Source: an uncultured Prevotella sp.
GTDB lineage: Bacteria > Bacteroidota > Bacteroidia > Bacteroidales > Bacteroidaceae
Direction of reading: 5' to 3'
Assembly (NCBI GenBank): GCA_905198745.1
Contig: CAJKDU010000049.1
Coordinates: 1-16,762 of the forward strand
Length of the DNA: 16,762 nt
Notes under the pieces: model-generated
Told to the model about the DNA's origin: nothing
The model's input: only the letters and a program-made list of their open reading frames with translations
Database searches by the model: none
Program-made: the position numbers and the translations under genes
Part shown: piece after piece, positions 15,411 through 16,762 of the stretch
How positions within the stretch are numbered: position 1 is the stretch's first letter
Layout of the letters: each line of letters begins with the position of its first letter

Positions 15411-16313
15411 TTATTTTTTCACCTTTCTCGACCCTGCTTTCATGTCTTCGGTTATCCACACGTTAGCCCCCACGATGCTGCCTTTGCCTATGGTGATGCG
15501 GCCGAGGATGGTGGCGTTGGAGTAGACCACCACGTCGTCTTCGAGTATGGGGTGCCTGGGGATGCCTTTGATGGGGTTGCCCTTTTCGTCGAGCGGAAAG
15601 CTTTTCGCTCCCAAGGTGACTCCTTGGTAGAGTTTCACCCGGTCGCCGATGATGCAGGTGGCGCCGATGACCACGCCGGTGCCGTGGTCTATGGTGAAGT
15701 AGCGCCCTATGGTGGCTGCCGGATGAATGTCGATGCCTGTCTCCGAATGGGCCATTTCGGTGAGCATGCGCGGTATGAGCGGCACGCCGAGCAAGTGGAG
15801 TTCGTGGGCTATACGGTAGTTGATAAGAGCCTTGATGACCGGATAACACGAGATGATTTCGCCGTGGCTCTCGGCAGCAGGGTCGCCGTTGTAGGCTGCC
15901 ACCACGTCGGTGCTGAGTGTGCGCCTTATCTGTGGCATGCGCGCCACAAGCTCCGTGGCAATCTGTTCCGCACGGCGATGGTCTTTCACGAAGAGCGTGT
16001 CACGGTTGTCCACGGTGTCGTCTGCGTTTTCGGCAAAGCAGAGACCGGCGAGTATCTGCTCAGAGAGCAGTGAGTGCATGCGCTCCAAGTTCACGCCAAT
16101 GTGGTAGCGGATGGTCTTGGGATTGACCGACGACTGGCCGTAGTAGCCGGGAAAGAGTATGCATCTTGCCAATTCAATTATCTCGCCCAACACTCGTCCC
16201 GAGGGTAAGGGCATGCCGTCGGCATGCTGGTGGAAGAGACCTCGTAGACTCTCTGCCGTGGAGAGTGCGTCGACAGTCTCTGAGAGTATGTGTGATATGT
16301 TGTTTTCGCTCAT
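15411..16313 (-). CDS. cysE: serine O-acetyltransferase
   Basis: This enzyme transfers acetyl from acetyl-CoA to serine, giving O-acetylserine for cysteine synthesis. The 300 residues show an alpha-helical N-terminal domain, with AYNGDPAA (Asp144) and INYRIAHELH (His170). A left-handed beta-helix of hexapeptide repeats follows: DIHPAATIGRYFTIDHGTGVVIGATCI (from 195), with His197 and His210 in the active-site region, then IIGDRVKLYQGVTLGAKSF. HPILEDDVVVYSNATILG and a C-terminal VKK end the fold. The longer N-terminal domain is like the SatA/EpsC type. The ATG at 16313 lies about 25 bp downstream of a TAnnTTTG promoter. It heads a compact gene group through purD, although the functions are mixed. 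Cysteine feedback is typical of the family but cannot be read here. Confidence 0.95.
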   Translation of the reverse strand: MSENNISHILSETVDALSTAESLRGLFHQHADGMPLPSGRVLGEIIELARCILFPGYYGQSSVNPKTIRYHIGVNLERMHSLLSEQILAGLCFAENADDTVDNRDTLFVKDHRRAEQIATELVARMPQIRRTLSTDVVAAYNGDPAAESHGEIISCYPVIKALINYRIAHELHLLGVPLIPRMLTEMAHSETGIDIHPAATIGRYFTIDHGTGVVIGATCIIGDRVKLYQGVTLGAKSFPLDEKGNPIKGIPRHPILEDDVVVYSNATILGRITIGKGSIVGANVWITEDMKAGSRKVKK

Positions 16314-16339
16314 GTTTCGATGCTTTCTCTTTTCGCGTA

Positions 16340-16347
16340 CAAAATTA
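16340..16347 (-). promoter_or_regulatory. cysE promoter -7 element (TAATTTTG)
   Basis: On the minus strand the octamer TAATTTTG fits TAnnTTTG and lies about 27 bp upstream of the cysE ATG. No clear TTG occurs at the -33 spacing. Confidence 0.5.
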
Positions 16348-16438
16348 ATAATAAATATTCGTAATCAGTGCGTTCACCACTTAAAATGTTTCGTTCTTTT
16401 TTCAAGTTGTCTACTTTTAACCGGCCTTTCTGTACGGT

Positions 16439-16678
16439 TTAGGCTTGAAGAAGTTTTCTCCTTTTTGCATGCTTTGACCTGCTATTCTTTTTGAAATCTT
16501 CAATTTTGTCTTGAAAAATGACAGGATACAAAGTACAGCTTGAAAGTGCCGAAAGATAGTGGAGGCAGGTCTTTGGCATGGGATATGCTGGATTGAAACC
16601 TACAAAAGTGGCGTTCGTAGGTCGTGTCGGTGCAGTGTAAAGATTGCTGCTTTGCCATATAAAGTCGCTTAACGGCAC
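16439..16678. other. possible interspersed or decayed sequence with dual-strand reading
   Basis: The minus strand is open for 79 codons, and the + strand reads a plausible peptide from the ATG at 16518 (MTGYKVQLESAER, then stop, then RQVFGMGYAGLKPTKVAF). The + reading has three in-frame stops before 16703. I see no family for either, no promoter and no operon partner. It could be a repeat family member, which needs comparison with other loci. Confidence 0.3.
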
Positions 16679-16741
16679 ACTATTGGATGGCTAATGGCAC
16701 ACTTACGTACCCGTTGGCGGAATTAATTTAAGTTGATAAAT

Positions 16742-16762
16742 ATGAGTAAAAAGTTGTACATA
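16742..16762 (+). CDS. possible start of a + strand gene running off the window
   Basis: An ATG at 16742 opens MSKKLYI to the window end, a common type of protein start. There is no matching TAnnTTTG promoter just upstream. Seven codons cannot identify the product. Confidence 0.25.

Larger units (their letters stand above)
16314..16762. other. intergenic region right of cysE
   Basis: It holds the cysE promoter (16340-16347), a stretch with gene-like reading on both strands (16439-16678) that I judge more likely a decayed or interspersed repeat, and a possible partial gene start at 16742. A GGCACACT octamer occurs twice, at 16674-16681 and 16696-16703. Confidence 0.5.

Noticed and set aside
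15048..16073. 341-codon + strand frame opposite cysE and the methyltransferase
   Set aside because: It spans two clearly identified minus-strand genes and its peptide has no family features. It is a codon-bias shadow.
1..16762. CRISPR arrays, tRNA or rRNA genes
   Set aside because: I saw no regularly spaced repeats and no tRNA- or rRNA-like sequence on reading through; this was not a computed search.

Overview
The window looks like a chromosomal segment from a Bacteroidales bacterium, most probably Prevotellaceae. The reasons are the TAnnTTTG-type promoters, the lack of Shine-Dalgarno sequences in front of genes, the DUF2723 glycosyltransferase-like protein, a PtpA-type prolyl tripeptidyl peptidase, and the overall protein flavour. 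I cannot name the species from the sequence alone.

Layout. Positions 1-406 are intergenic and hold a terminator of an upstream gene and a promoter. One small secreted protein of unknown function follows on the + strand (407-985). Positions 1017-2950 are a decayed minus-strand operon. From right to left it has an intact consensus promoter (2920-2950), a start codon (2881), a defective IS4-family insertion sequence (1759-2867), the last ~59 codons of what is probably a DUF3822 gene (1561-1740), and rsmD broken across three reading frames (1017-1540). The insertion sequence has a nearly deleted transposase N-terminus and an amber stop, and each end carries an inward-facing terminator. Positions 2951-3210 hold nothing I can assign.

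From 3211 to 16313 everything is on the minus strand and tightly packed. Reading in the direction of transcription, the first group is cysE (serine O-acetyltransferase), a THUMP-domain 23S rRNA methyltransferase with a basic repeat tail, the secreted peptidase ptpA, and purD. A hairpin-bearing gap follows. The second group is an unrecognised ten-helix membrane protein, a YqaA/VTT membrane protein, a zinc/manganese-type binding lipoprotein (ZnuA-like) and its ATPase (ZnuC-like), with no permease gene in sight. The third group has its own promoter and is a large DUF2723 membrane protein followed by a NodB polysaccharide deacetylase, closed by a 16-bp terminator. Positions 16314-16762 are intergenic, with the cysE promoter, a stretch that may be an interspersed repeat, and possibly the first codons of a + strand gene.

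How the genes work together. The cysE-purD group mixes sulfur-amino-acid synthesis, ribosome modification, peptide digestion and purine synthesis, a housekeeping mix that suggests shared growth-linked expression. The second group points to metal uptake plus envelope proteins. The third points to glycosylation or trimming of envelope glycans. I did not see an obvious new defence or mobile system. The most informative parts are the IS-linked operon decay and the metal transporter genes without a permease.
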